61,825 bases of DNA. Origin: Fragilariopsis cylindrus CCMP1102 (taxonomy: Eukaryota; Bacillariophyta; Bacillariophyceae; Bacillariales; Bacillariaceae). The notes under the pieces are model-generated. The model had not been told where the DNA came from, ran no database searches, and worked only from the letters and a program-made list of their open reading frames with translations. Positions 24,398-35,558 of the stretch are shown here, in pieces; positions within the stretch are counted from its first letter, which is position 1, and each line of letters begins with the position of its first letter. The stretch covers positions 1-61,825 of the forward strand of contig FMBT01000533.1 in assembly GCA_900095095.1 (NCBI GenBank), written 5' to 3'. The position numbers and the translations under genes are program-made.

Positions 24398-24823
24398 ATG
24401 CTGGCACATCTTTCTCGAGTCGTCCTAATGGTCCGTTCCGGAGAAGGATTAGCTAAAGCTCTAGAATTTTATACGGCTGGTTTAGGACTGCAGGCTGTAC
24501 GAGTGACTGATGAATGGGCTGATTTACGAACAACAACACCAACCTCGACGACGACGAATAATCCTTCTGAACAGCAGCAGCAGCAGCAGCAGTCGTTGAG
24601 TATTTGTTTACGTGCTGTCACATCGGAGGCACAAGTTACGACAGGATATTCCCCGTTATTACAATTCCAGGTAGAAAATATGGATGATGTGATTGCCAAA
24701 TGTGTACAACTGGGTGGAAACTTAGATGGTCCAATCCAATACCCTGCACATGGTAAAATCGCAGCATTACGTAGCCCAGATGGACATATGATCGGTATTT
24801 ATGAAGCGGCTAGTCTAGACTAG
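24398..24823 (+). CDS. Small VOC/glyoxalase-fold protein
   Basis: This 141-residue protein matches the vicinal-oxygen-chelate (glyoxalase I/bleomycin resistance) fold. It shows LSRVVLMVRSGEGLAKALEF and YTAGLGLQAVRV for the first beta-alpha-beta unit, a Gln-rich insertion, then PLLQFQVENMDDVIAKCVQL, GGNLDGPIQYPAHGKIAALR and SPDGHMIGIYE for the second. I chose the ATG at 24398 because MLAHLSRVV begins the first strand; the frame is open further upstream to 24350. The usual metal-ligand positions are not obvious apart from the closing Glu in GIYE, so the catalytic activity is uncertain. The stop codon is the TAG of the TAGAC array that follows. Confidence 0.82.
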   Translation: MLAHLSRVVLMVRSGEGLAKALEFYTAGLGLQAVRVTDEWADLRTTTPTSTTTNNPSEQQQQQQQSLSICLRAVTSEAQVTTGYSPLLQFQVENMDDVIAKCVQLGGNLDGPIQYPAHGKIAALRSPDGHMIGIYEAASLD

Positions 24824-24875
24824 ACTAGACTAGACTAGACTAGACTAGACTAGACTAGACTAGACTAGACTAGAC
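24816..24875. repeat. (TAGAC)12 microsatellite containing the VOC stop codon
   Basis: Twelve perfect TAGAC units. The VOC reading frame enters the array and ends on its TAG at 24821-24823, so the array forms the start of the 3' UTR. Any shift of frame would soon meet another stop in two of the three frames. Confidence 0.95.
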
Positions 24876-25613
24876 AGACGAACAAAGATAAATAACGGAA
24901 GATTATTGTGACAAACAGGTTTTTCTTTGAACAATACAAGAAGAGGAGAAAACGATTCTTCCATCGTTATCATATTGATGCAATTGATGCGTACTGTATT
25001 ATTCAATATACGATACAAACGAAACGAAATGGAACGAAACGAACTTATGACTTGATGTTGAAATTAAGAATTTATCTTGTTTCTTGTTGACGAGTCTCTT
25101 TTGTGTGGTGATGGTTTTGGTTTTTTGGGAATACTTTCATTCATTTGAATTGAATAAAGCTGTTTTGAGAGATGTCCTGTCCGCTCACGATTCATGAATT
25201 TTTCCATCCCATCACGTAGGTTTAATATGACATTTTCTTTATTTCAATCTTGAATATACTCCGTGTAGCAATCGCATCGATCTTCCAACCAACAACAGCC
25301 AATCAGCAATAATATTTTGGTAGTAACGATACCGTTGCATCCTCTGCTGCTCTACGATACGGAAAGCTAAAAAAAATAGATATGATGTTTAGATGATGAT
25401 CATCACTTTATTATATAGTGATGCAATGGATTGCACAAAGAAATATATAAAAGTACTATGCAGTATATTAGAATGGTCGAATGGGGTGAGAATTAATTGA
25501 TGAAAGAATTTCGGAAAAACAATTACCGGTTATCAAACCTTCTTTAGTTGAGACAAAGGCAATAGATCATCCAAGTAACGTAAAAATTTATTAATAATAC
25601 ATGCATTTATGGT
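24876..25613. other. Convergent intergenic region
   Basis: The 3' flanks of two convergent genes. AT-rich, with no supported gene. Confidence 0.5.
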
Positions 25614-26554
25614 TTAAGAGTACCGCGAAATATGATCCGTAATTGCGTTAATAATGAAATTGAATACATCAGGATGATTACCGTAATAATGATTACCAAC
25701 GTATTCCACAATGCGGCAAGCAGGTATTTTACTTGCGAGTTGACGTCCCATTTCGACGGGGATGAGGCTATCATATAAACCATGGAGCACTAGTGTTGGG
25801 ATTTGAATTGATTCCAGTCTACGTATGTGTGCCTCGGCCTCTAGTCCATCAAAAGCGTTGATGGCGAGCATCTGGCGGTCACTGCCAGCACTCTCATAGT
25901 CAATACCATTCCTTTCATATTCCACCGTGGTATTCTGCTTGATAGTTTCTCGATTTTCCTTGGAAAGTTGGGGGTAAAGTGGATCCACGCCGATAATTTC
26001 ATGCAGAATCAGACAGTTGTTAATATGCTCTTCGAGTGATAAGCCTTCCTTTAGGTATTAAATTTGTCGAGTTTTGCAAAAAAGGTTTTGTTCTCCTGCT
26101 TCGCCGCAGCAGCGCCGGTAGCAGCACGTACATTATAACTAGTCATGATTAGAGTTAGAGTAATGCAACGTTCTGGGTGTCTTGTACCAACCACTTGTGT
26201 GATAAGACCGCCCATCGATGATCCAATCACATGTGCCTTGCTTATTCCGTAGTGATCTAGTACAGCCACTGCGTCGTCGGCCATGTCGTTGATTGTGTAG
26301 GCAAAGGTTGGTTCTCCTCCATCGGACGCAATGATGTTATCAAATTGCTGGGTGAGACCCATATCACGGTTATCAAACTTGATGACATGAAATCCGCAAT
26401 TCGCAATTTTTTCATCAAAGGGCGCCCATGTTACCATTGATTCACTATAGCCCCTGATCAAAAGCACCGGTGGATTTGTTGGATCGCCGATGGAGCAATG
26501 CTCAATCTTTATTCCGTTGCACAAAGAGGATGTGCTGTTGTTGTTAGCAGTCAT
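25614..26554 (-). CDS. Alpha/beta hydrolase (RdmC/TAP-like esterase type), one frame break
   Basis: The N-terminal part (start 26554) has PVLLIRGYSESMVTWAPFDE and GFHVIKFDNRDMGLTQQFDN, as in the bacterial-type hydrolases where this reads FDNRDVGLS. The nucleophile elbow is GSSMGG in KAHVIGSSMGGLITQVV. The C-terminal part supplies the acid in LVLHGLYDSLIPVEMG and the probable histidine in YVGNHYYGNHPDV. The two parts lie in different frames. The first frame stops at 26051, but YLKEGLSLEEHINNC continues at once in the next frame, which implies one missing base near 26055. The corrected length of about 313 residues is normal for the family. No signal peptide is seen. The substrate cannot be told from sequence. 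Confidence 0.85.
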
Positions 26555-27107
26555 TGTAATAGTTTTTCTTGTTGATGTTGTTACGAGTACACTTTTTTCG
26601 TTTTCTTGATATATTATGACTGTTTTCTTTTGGTATCAGGAAAGAATAAACGATTCATTCAATCGGGCACTTGTCGATGGGAAGTGACTACCCTCATGTG
26701 AGATTGCACGTTTAATCGTTCAGATTTTGGTGTTCACTTTTATGTGCATTTTTTTTTAATTATGTAAATTGCTTTCATTCGCGGATTCTTTTCATTTTTC
26801 ATTTTTCATATCTTCTTTTTCAATTCTCTTTCCTATTTCGCGCTATCAGTTTAGCACTACCAGTTTCGCGCTACAGTTAAGAGAGTTGTTGTCGCTGTTG
26901 TCGTATGTGTATGCACGCATCAGCTGTTTCAATTTGCATTGCGAAGATACAGTATGAGACACAAACTTGAGAACAAAAGAGCCGAACCATTCTTTACTTT
27001 AAAAGTACTGAACGAATCAATCGAATCGAGTCAAGTTTAATATATACTGTAATAGGTCTTAACGTCGAGGAAAAGGATTAAAAAAATATATACCACACTA
27101 CGTTAGG
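26555..27107. other. Divergent promoter region
   Basis: This 553-bp spacer lies between the hydrolase and the RING gene and should hold both promoters. I see no coding evidence. Confidence 0.45.
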
Positions 27108-28652
27108 ATGACGACGATGAACTTGATTGAAAATAGTGCAACAGCGAGTAGTACTGCCGGTACTATAATAAGATTGCTTGCTAATGTAACATCCAATGCT
27201 ACTACGACTTTCACCAATAGTACCAAAATACTATTCACAACAATACTACTTCCAATAATTCAATCGGCACGACGGTGAATTCTACAAACAGCAACAACAC
27301 AATATACACCGGCATGGACGATATTGAAGGTGATGTGGTGGTTCCTTCGAAGATAGATGGTTGTGGGTTGTTGCAGTAATTGCATTTTTATTTATGTGCT
27401 TGTATTAACAAAGTTTCTGGTGGTGGTGATGAGGAGGAGGCCGCTACCGCTGGACAATTGCTCGTCGTCAACAACAAATCGTACTACTGCTGCTGCTGCT
27501 GCAAATAGAACAGTAGATACATCCTATGCAGGTAAATTGCTAAAATGACAGCAGAAGAACGTATTGTTTTATACAATGCGCATTTGATACAAATAAAAAT
27601 CAAATTATATTGACATCAAATCATATTATTGTTGATGGCCATCATGCTAGCTCACTAAAAATGGAGGTAACGATAACGATGGCGACGACGTCAATGATGA
27701 TAATGATAATGATAGTGAACATTCTATTTATTTAGCATTAGAGAATGCAAGAATTCGTCGTCGATCAACTATTCTGAGTAAACAACGATCTACTGTTACT
27801 TTGAATAATGGTGATACTGCCAATGGTGACACCGCCGACACTATCACTACCACTATGGGTAATCGTAAAAAAAACCCATCAAAGAGAAGTAGTATCGTCC
27901 ATCCTCGTGATTCAGTTGTGGGTGGCGGTGGCGACACCATAGCAACAGAGGGAGGTGTTGTTAATATCATAGCCGCAGAAAATGATAGCAATAATAGCAA
28001 TAATAATCGCCGTCCTACATCAATAACAATGGCAGGACAAAAATTTCCAGGTGAAAATGTTATACGTGGTGAATGTGTTATTTGTTTTGAGGATATGGAA
28101 ATTGGTGAACATATTGTTTGGTCTGAATCACAATCATGTCGGCATATATATCATAAGGAATGTATGGTTGCATTCCTTGCACATAAACGACGATCTAAAA
28201 AACAAGTGAAATTAGATGATAATCCATGTCCAACATGTAGACAAAAATTTGTTAGTGTTATTCCACCACCAGATTTTGTCGATGAGAAAGAAAATGAAAA
28301 CGAAAATGAGAATTCTGCTGATGGGAATGAGAATGCTAACGACGACGACGTTGGTGCAGATGACGCCACTACCACCACCGCCGCCGAGAATAATGACGAT
28401 TTAGAGGGAAATACTACTACTGCTACTACTACTAATACGATCAGTAGTACCGCTGGTTATGACAATGGCAATGAGAACGAGAATGTCACATCCCGAAGAG
28501 CTTCTTCAGATGCTACGATTCCCGCCGGTTACACCGTTGATAACGCCGACAACAGCAACAACAACACCGCAGAATTTGTCGTTGACAACAATGACTCAAG
28601 CGACAATAGGGAATCGTCCTTAGGGGATATCGAAGAATCGAATCCCCAATAA
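27108..28652 (+). CDS. Membrane-anchored RING-H2 E3 ubiquitin ligase, several frame breaks
   Basis: The intact 3' part encodes a C3H2C3 RING: GECVICFEDMEIGEHIVW, then CRHIYHKEC and NPCPTCRQKF (C-x2-C ... C-x-H-x2-H-x2-C ... C-x2-C). An Asn/Asp/Glu-rich tail follows it. Upstream the reading continues to an ATG at 27108 across six frame changes (near 27239, 27358, 27404, 27545, 27570 and 27662), each equal to one missing base. The recovered order is an Asn/Thr-rich N-terminal ectodomain with many N-x-S/T sites, a transmembrane helix (WLWVVAVIAFLFMCLY), an Arg-rich cytosolic turn, MTAEERIVLYNAHFDTNKNQ, then IYLALENARIRRRST and the RING. A single-pass membrane E3 that recruits a ubiquitin-conjugating enzyme in the cytosol is the likely role. 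The RING is certain; the N-terminal half is pieced together. The breaks are dense enough here that a decaying gene remains possible. Confidence 0.75.
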
Positions 28653-29729
28653 ACTTTATATACACCAGTTAAATCGTTGGGCTGTGCTGTGCATGTACTG
28701 TACTGTCCAGTCCATGTCGCGTACAAAACAAAAGAAGTTAAATACTACACTTCGACTGCACAAGTTTTCCTAGTTGGAAGTCTCTATATACGGAAATTTA
28801 AAATTATTATCTTTTATGTGTTTCTAAAATGTTATACCATTATCATTATTATTATACGTAGTAGATCTAATATTCATTCCTCCCTCGTCTGTAAATATGT
28901 ATATGTAATATTTGTAGTGTATATGTTCTGTTCTGCTTCTGCTCTTTTATCATGGTCATTTGTTGTTGCTGTTCTTTTTTACGTTGTTTCTATGACTGTA
29001 CTTATACTTCTTCCTGTGTGTTATTTATTATATAGGAATCCAGGATTCGTAAAGATCTTTTTTGCTTACTGTCTTGACAAATATTACAATTCGCCTTTGA
29101 GGCGTCGACTATTGAAGAGGACAAAACGTTTTTCCTCACGAATAATATCATTGATTGTTTTCGAATTAATTTCGGTACCGTTTACGAGGATAGTAGAAAA
29201 TGATGTTGATAGCATCAAAATCAGAGACATGGAATAGATCATCATCTGGTACTTTACTTTGTCTACTACCGGTGTAGTAGTACTTGATTGGTATGTTGGG
29301 TGGTAGTTTTTTATTTCTTTCTTCCTCTTTTTGTGAGACTTATTAGGCAATTAGTGTGAGGGTGGTCTCTACGGTACTCTATGGAGGAATGTGAAGTTCG
29401 TTTTTGCTTTTTTGCTTTTTTACACGCTCCCTGTACGAGGAAAAACAGTGATTCTTTGATTTAATGAGGCACGCTGTTACACGCCGGTCTTGCTATTACA
29501 GGTTTTATCCGAAGTTCGGATTTTGACGCTCATACTTACGATTGTAGTCATCAGTCTGAGATGGAACATCATGCATGTTATGTAAGTTTCTTTACTAAAA
29601 ATAATAAAAGGATCAACTTGTTGTTTTACTCGCGTGAAAAAAATCTTAGGCATAAGTGAAACGCGGATCGGATCAGGATATATTTTTCCATTTCTATCAT
29701 TTTTTCTGCCTTCCTTTACAAAACAGCAG

Positions 29730-30640
29730 CAACTGACTGCTGCTGTGTGAGAATTTGCTGTACTCTTTGTTATAAGCTTTTTCACACGTACAAACAATAC
29801 AACCATATGATGACATAAAACAACAACAAATTGCATGAAACTTTGTTGTACTACTCTTTGCTGTACTCTTTGTTGTAAGGTTTCACATGTACAACAAGCA
29901 ATTCAACCATATATATGACTTAAAACAACAACAACTGCTAGAGCAGTAAGCTGTGTGAGAATTTGCTGTCCTCTTTGTTGTAAACTTTCACATGTGCACG
30001 TTACATTCAATTCATTACATTTCCATTGCCATGATGATGGGATAATTTTCCATTTCAATTCTTGATAATTTCAAAGAATTTACCTTGTTGCGAGCCTATC
30101 GCGCATATTCAAGAAAACTTGGTTCTATCCAGAACTAGCCCAATATGAAACAGCAACAAGATCTGCTAGCAGCTAGTGTGTGAGAATCTGTTGTGCTCTT
30201 TATTTAAACATCAGCAGCGTGAAAAAGTGGTACAATCTGCTCCTGAAACATGCTGATTTTCTATCTATTCCTGTCAACCAACACACAGAATTAAATAACA
30301 ACAAGAATTGCTCCTTCTTTGATAGAATTGGTTGTGTTATTCCTGTGAAAAAACTGATGCATGTAAAAGCAATCAAAAGATATAGGTACATCACTTACTT
30401 GTGGATCCACATCTAGTTCAAGCTGGTTCTATCTATTCCTTTCAACCAAACAATTATATGAACCAACAACAAAAACTACTGCTGTTTAAGAATTTGCTGT
30501 GCAATCCTTGTGAAGTTAATCATACAGTAATACTGGTGCGTGGTGCTGGTTGTTCTATCATTTCCTGCCAACTAACTAATTATGAGAAACAACAACAGAG
30601 ACTGAAGCTGTTTTAGAATTTGATCTAAACTTCTTGGAAA
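29730..30640. repeat. Degenerate tandem repeat family
   Basis: A motif like GTGTGAGAATTTGCTGT followed by a CTCTTTGTTGTAAAC-like stretch recurs near 29750, 29865, 29955, 30180, 30490 and, weakly, 30610. It is accompanied by RACAACAACA tracts and by TTCTATCTATTCCTRTCAAC-type blocks. Spacing is irregular (about 100-300 bp) and identity is low, so it is an old, eroded array. Confidence 0.6.
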
Positions 30641-31635
30641 CTTTGGTAGGTGAAGTTTGTTCAATAACTAGTCATAACCATGACCAGACAAGAATATTTA
30701 GGTGTGCCTACAAAGTTGCCAGTCTTCAACACACTTTGTGGCAGTAATAAAGTATAGCATACCTTTTAAAATTACACACCTTTTGATTGTCTATTTGTGA
30801 CACAATCACCACCAAGACATGAATCATGTGTTTCTCTGACTTTTGGCCATTCAACACCCCCATACCACCACCACCCCTGTATGTATTATTCCTGGTTGTT
30901 ATGCTCTGTATGTAGTGATATAAAATATAATATCTGCTTCCGTGTCAGCTTTATGTAGGACCAAAAATCAGGGAGACAAATGCATCATAAATGGCGTGCT
31001 TAATAATTACCCATTGTGTACTACAAATTTACGTGACGAACTATTCATATAATGTTCTTTCTAACAGCACACCAACCTATAGGTTGATATATCAAATAAA
31101 TTATAAGACTATATTAAATAATGAAACAATGTATCAAAATTGTGATTCGGGGTTGATTGTTCAACCTCCTACTTTTCCTTTTATCTGATTGAATCTGTTA
31201 TTACGTTATTACACTATCTATGCTATCCCTTCTGGGTTTAATAAATTATTATGACATTCTAGTTGTGAGGTTGGTCGATAGGTTATTCGCCTGGTGATAA
31301 TGTGTGGAAAGAAAGATAAACAATTATACAGGGCTGCACCCAATGAAATAAAGGTGTGATAGATAGATAGATCGCTTATGTATCTAGAGATAAAATCAAT
31401 CGTAATACTCGTAATATTCGAAATTAGCTACAAAGGAGGCGTCATTTACTATTGATCCAATAATATGTAGATGGTCTGGAGTGAACGTTGAACTCGATTC
31501 ATTTTTTTTTTCTCTCGCTCTATCTTTTCCCCACATCATACAAAAAATTGTGTGGCAAATTTGAGTTCTTACTTTTCATATACTGTCACTTTTTATGATC
31601 AATGCTCAGTCATAAATCTCTATTAAGTCTTTCGT

Positions 31636-31701
31636 GAGCTTGCAATCAAATTCTGGTTGAACATTCATGAGCTTGCAATCAAATCTAGATGGAACATTCA
31701 T
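31636..31701. repeat. 33-bp direct tandem duplication
   Basis: GAGCTTGCAATCAAAT...GAACATTCAT occurs twice in tandem (31636-31668 and 31669-31701) with a few differences. Confidence 0.88.
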
Positions 31702-31721
31702 ATCAGTCCCGATAGATACTT

Positions 31722-31749
31722 GGGGGGGGGGGGAGGGGGGGGGGGGGGG
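31722..31749 (+). repeat. Poly-G tract (12 G, A, 15 G)
   Basis: A 28-nt tract of G broken by one A at 31734. It could form G-quadruplexes, and its length is uncertain because such tracts are read poorly. Confidence 0.85.
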
Positions 31750-32097
31750 CCGTTGAAACATGCATCTTCTTCCTCTTGGTACACCACAATCATTCGAATT
31801 ACAACGTCGATCACATCATTTGGGATTGGCATTTATATTCCATTTCTTTCCTTCGAATTTCCGGATAATTGCGCCCACCAGTTAGGTTGTAGATGCAACA
31901 TAAGTTGAAGGCCCAGATCTCAAATCATTGCTTGAATCTGGAGGCTATGGAGCTCAATCATACGGTTAACTCGGCCTGGCCTCGTTACGATCGATGACAT
32001 CGTCGGACGATTCAAATCACAATTGTATATGTTGTTGTACTGTGATGCCATTTCCTTTGATCTGACTTACAGGACTAACTTCCTAGACACAATCAAT

Positions 32098-34084
32098 TTA
32101 GCTCTGACAACGTTGACGCTTTCCAGTATCGTCAGCCATCCCCAAAAACACGAACGTGCTACTATCGGCTTGTTGTTGTTGTTGGGCATGAAAACTACTT
32201 ATCTGTAACGACGGCGGAGATGTGGCAGGAGTTTCCACCTTCCGCTTGGTTTTCGTAGTACTACTGGTCGTTTCACTCGTATTCATACTCATATTCATAT
32301 TTGTGTTCGTATTCGTATTCGTACCCGCCGTATTAGTGTTAGCATTAGTAGTCTTGGACAGTTTTGTTCGTTTGTCACGGAACGCCACTCGGACTTTTAG
32401 TCTCGCTGTTTCGTTCGATACCTCGATCCAACCCAAACCGTTGCTTTCGGTAGTTTCTTCCTTCAGGAATCGAGCACCGTACTTATCCTTAAGGATTCGT
32501 ACTACCTCCCATGTTAATGTTGTCGCTTGTTTGTTTGATGGAACGTTACAGTATTCCTCAAGTTGCAATGTAACAAGATTTCTTAAAACTGCATTCCCTG
32601 GATGATTCATAATGGATCGACCTCTTCCGAACAATATATCCGAATGACTCGGACATTCGATGATCTGACGGTGACGATCGAATTCCCAAATCCGTCCGTA
32701 CATTTGAAGATTGTCATCTTTAAGTTTACACAATTCTAACCATTTTAAATGATTTTTCAGTATAACTTCTCCCGTGGAAGGGACAACGGGTACCTGATCG
32801 GATGGTATGCCAAACGTTTGGAGTGCGTACAAACATTCCACCGCTGAACCTAAATTGTTGAATAAACAAATGAATAGTAGGATAGCGCCGATCGTTTGAA
32901 AGTGTGTGCGTTTTCTGTGTTAGCGAACAAGCTTTATCATAAACGCAACATTATGTATGAATACATATTAAAAAAAACGATAACTCACCCGTGTGAAACC
33001 TAAATCTTGATCTATGATTTGCACTAAGTACTAACGCATAAAGCGTCTTCAAAACCTTCGCAGATTTTTCCATGATTGCAGCTTTCGCAATGGTGGTAGC
33101 ACTACTATTATCCGTAGCACTACTGGGTATGACACAGAAATGAGTAGCACCGCACCGCAGGGGGAAACAATGAATCCTACTATTTGCTTGTCTCCTCGTA
33201 AAAATGTCATCTAGTATAGAAACATTTTGATGCCAAAAAATTGCAACGATACCCTTTTTTTGTGTTTCTACGTCTTCTAATAGAGATAGTAGACAATAAA
33301 TAAAAATCCGTAACCTTGATTGTGTGCTGTATTCGTTTGTTGAATTAAAAGCAATATGGACAAAGATTCTTCGACCAGAACGGTCCCGTCCTGGTAAGAC
33401 TTGAGTATACCCCGCACGCATTATATTCCCCTCGATGCTGTCATCGAGATCTGTTAGGTAGGCACGTCGTTTTAATGCAATGTCACCATACAGATCATGC
33501 ACTAAATCAACAAATGCACACATCCGACTTGCTGCCTTACCACAATCAAATAATTCACATCGTAAAAACATCATACGGAATTTTTCTGTATTTATATACG
33601 TATCTGTTTCATTTGATCCGTGCAATTGCTGACTTCTATTAAACGCTGATGCTGTCGGTCGTAACGTTTCCAGTTCTTCGTTGAGCTTACAAAGCGAGTC
33701 CTTCAACAATTCCGGTGTTTCTTCTATTACGTCGAGATATTTCTGATCAACATTGATCCCATGTATCTCCTCATTGATCGATTCACGTTGTTGAAAGGAC
33801 ATCTGATTCAATTCTTTTGCCAACAAAGTATCTATCTCAAGATTATCTGCTGTGGCGGACTCATATTTTTTACTATTTGATGATAGTAATTCATCGTCCT
33901 GTTGCTCCTTTTCGATATGACGTTCATGATACGACAGTTTAGGCCGAAAAGGCGTGGGTTCATAATACGACAGTTTAGGCCGAAAAGGCGTGGGCGCAAT
34001 TCCTGCTATGGTGTCATTGTCATCATCATTACTATCATCCAACAACGACATGTTGCTGCATGCACTTCTGTGAAATGTAAGCAA
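32098..34084 (-). CDS. SEC14/CRAL-TRIO-like domain joined to DUF6824-type domain; one intron
   Basis: Exon 1 (32989-34084) holds the helical leader and lipid-binding-like domain common in diatom CRAL-TRIO-like proteins: NQMSFQQRESINEEIHGI, LCKLNEELETL, FRMMFLRCELFDCGKAASRM, LTDLDDSIEGNIMRAGYTQV, LPGRDRSGRRIFVHIAF. A GT-AG intron (32850-32988) joins RFHTG to SAVECLYALQ. Exon 2 (32098-32849) carries the diatom DUF6824 signature: SHSDILFGRGRSIMNHPGNA, LTWEVVRILKDKYGARFLK, GLGWIEVSNETARLKVRVAF, followed by an Asn/Thr repeat tail. The start may be 34084 or the next ATG at 34051 (MSLLDDSND). A duplicated PTPFRPKLSY segment lies near the N terminus. Roles in signalling or transcription are suggested for such proteins but not established. 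The two families are clear; the fused architecture rests on the splice. Confidence 0.8.
32850..32988 (-). other. Spliceosomal intron (139 nt)
   Basis: 5' site G|GTGAGTTATC and 3' site CAACAATTTAG|GTTCAGCG on the minus strand. Splicing keeps the frame (TG|SAVECLY), whereas reading through gives a stop within 35 nt. Confidence 0.82.
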
Positions 34085-35558
34085 GCTACAAAATTATGGT
34101 TCCTCGTTCCTTGCTCAAAACGAATTTTACTTATGATGTCGGCTGTAATTGTGTTATGTTCCTTGTTGCTTGCCAAATGCCGATAGCAGACTTCAAAATG
34201 AGATCTCCAGTAATTGTACCGTAATTGTGGAGCGACGAAACACGTGAGTCCTCATATCATTAGCCAATAAGACCGAACCGACAACGAGTCTGAATCCGCT
34301 AATACTCAAACGGATCGAATGTGCAAAATTATTTTTGGAAAGTGACGGGAGAGAGTTCTTCTTCCATATCGTTCTCTTGAATGAATTGATTACAGTAACT
34401 AATTACTGTATGCACCATAAATAAAGAGAATAGTAGACTAAATAATTTCACTGATTACTTGAAGTATAATGAGGCTTATGTTCCAGTGTAACGTCACGAT
34501 TATTACGCCTCCATTACTCTAAATTAACAATAGAAAACCCCTAAGTATTGTGAAGGGAGAAGGAAGAGTTTCTAACGATCACAGTACTTCTTGAAGTACT
34601 GTAGATACTTTGACACTTAACTGATTTTAGAGGGGAAATTGATTGAAAGGGGAATGTGTTATCCCCCTCGAAAATAAACAATATTTTTTAAAAAGAGTGA
34701 CAAAGATTGCAAACTGGGGTAGTATGTCACATCATGTCGTACAGTGTACTAGTACTAGCTACTTCGTAGTAGTATGTCATACTATCCTTTTCCAATCGAT
34801 ATCTTTCAATTGTATGTGAACCTAAAACAACTATAAGAATGTAATAACAATCTACTAACTAACTATGCTATAGACTGTTGACTTTTCATCTTTCTAAGAT
34901 GTAGAGGAGCAATGCAGCAGCTTTTAAATAATAAGTTATATATATATAGATCCAAAAGGGAAAGCACATATATAGTGTAATAACAGAAATATACTTGTGT
35001 CTATGCGAACACAGCAAGATAGTTGAATCCCGGATCACCGGAGGCATTTATAAAATACTATTACTTCTACTCACAACTATTGTTCATTAACCATATTCAT
35101 TTCCCGTTTTATGGCGTTCTGTCCTTCACCGGCACATATTATATAATATAATCACATAAATTCCTATGCAGTTTTTGCGACTAACGGGTACACATCTTAA
35201 ATTCCTGGACAGTATGTGATGAAGGACCTCATATTGACAAATAATGAGGGTATGTATGGAACCACGAATCAGCTCAATTGCCCCTTTCTTTTATTTAACA
35301 ACTTTAAATGATGACTTATGACAAAATACTGCAGTCGGAGTCTTATGATATCTAGAGTTCCTATGTTCTAGTACAGTATGTATGTTGTATGTATGTGTTA
35401 AAATCGATCGTGGTTGGTACGATTTTGATTTTAAACTTCGGGTTTTTAATCTTGCGTGTAGTTATTAGGCGTAGGTTAGATCGATGTCCTCCTCCTACTA
35501 TCATGATCAATATTTCTTTTGTACTGTCTCATACCAAAATACTGTACTACTAGCTATC
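34085..35558. other. Divergent intergenic region
   Basis: About 1.5 kb, AT-rich, between two divergent genes. The only clear structures are a perfect short hairpin at 34581-34602 and a TATA dinucleotide tract near 34940. No RNA gene could be supported. Confidence 0.5.
34581..34602. repeat. Perfect 10-bp inverted repeat with 2-nt loop
   Basis: ACAGTACTTC and GAAGTACTGT are exact reverse complements separated by TT. The function is unknown; it could be a regulatory palindrome. Confidence 0.75.

Larger units (their letters stand above)
28653..32097. other. Gene-poor, repeat-rich region
   Basis: About 3.4 kb without a supportable gene. The 186-codon frame at 28677-29237 is hydrophobic and AT-driven and I could not tie it to a family. 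The region holds the degenerate repeats at 29730-30640, a 33-bp duplication and a long G tract, listed separately. Confidence 0.55.

Noticed and set aside
24816..24875. Possible CRISPR-like or telomere-like array
   Set aside because: Uniform 5-bp units without spacers; a plain microsatellite inside a gene end.
28677..29237. 186-codon hydrophobic open frame on plus
   Set aside because: It is AT-driven, lacks a domain or the composition of neighbouring genes, and sits in a repeat-rich region. Without transcript or homology evidence I leave it out.
35020..35050. tRNA-like T-arm on either strand
   Set aside because: A TTGAATCCCGG-type stretch looked suggestive but no acceptor, D-arm or anticodon arm could be built around it.
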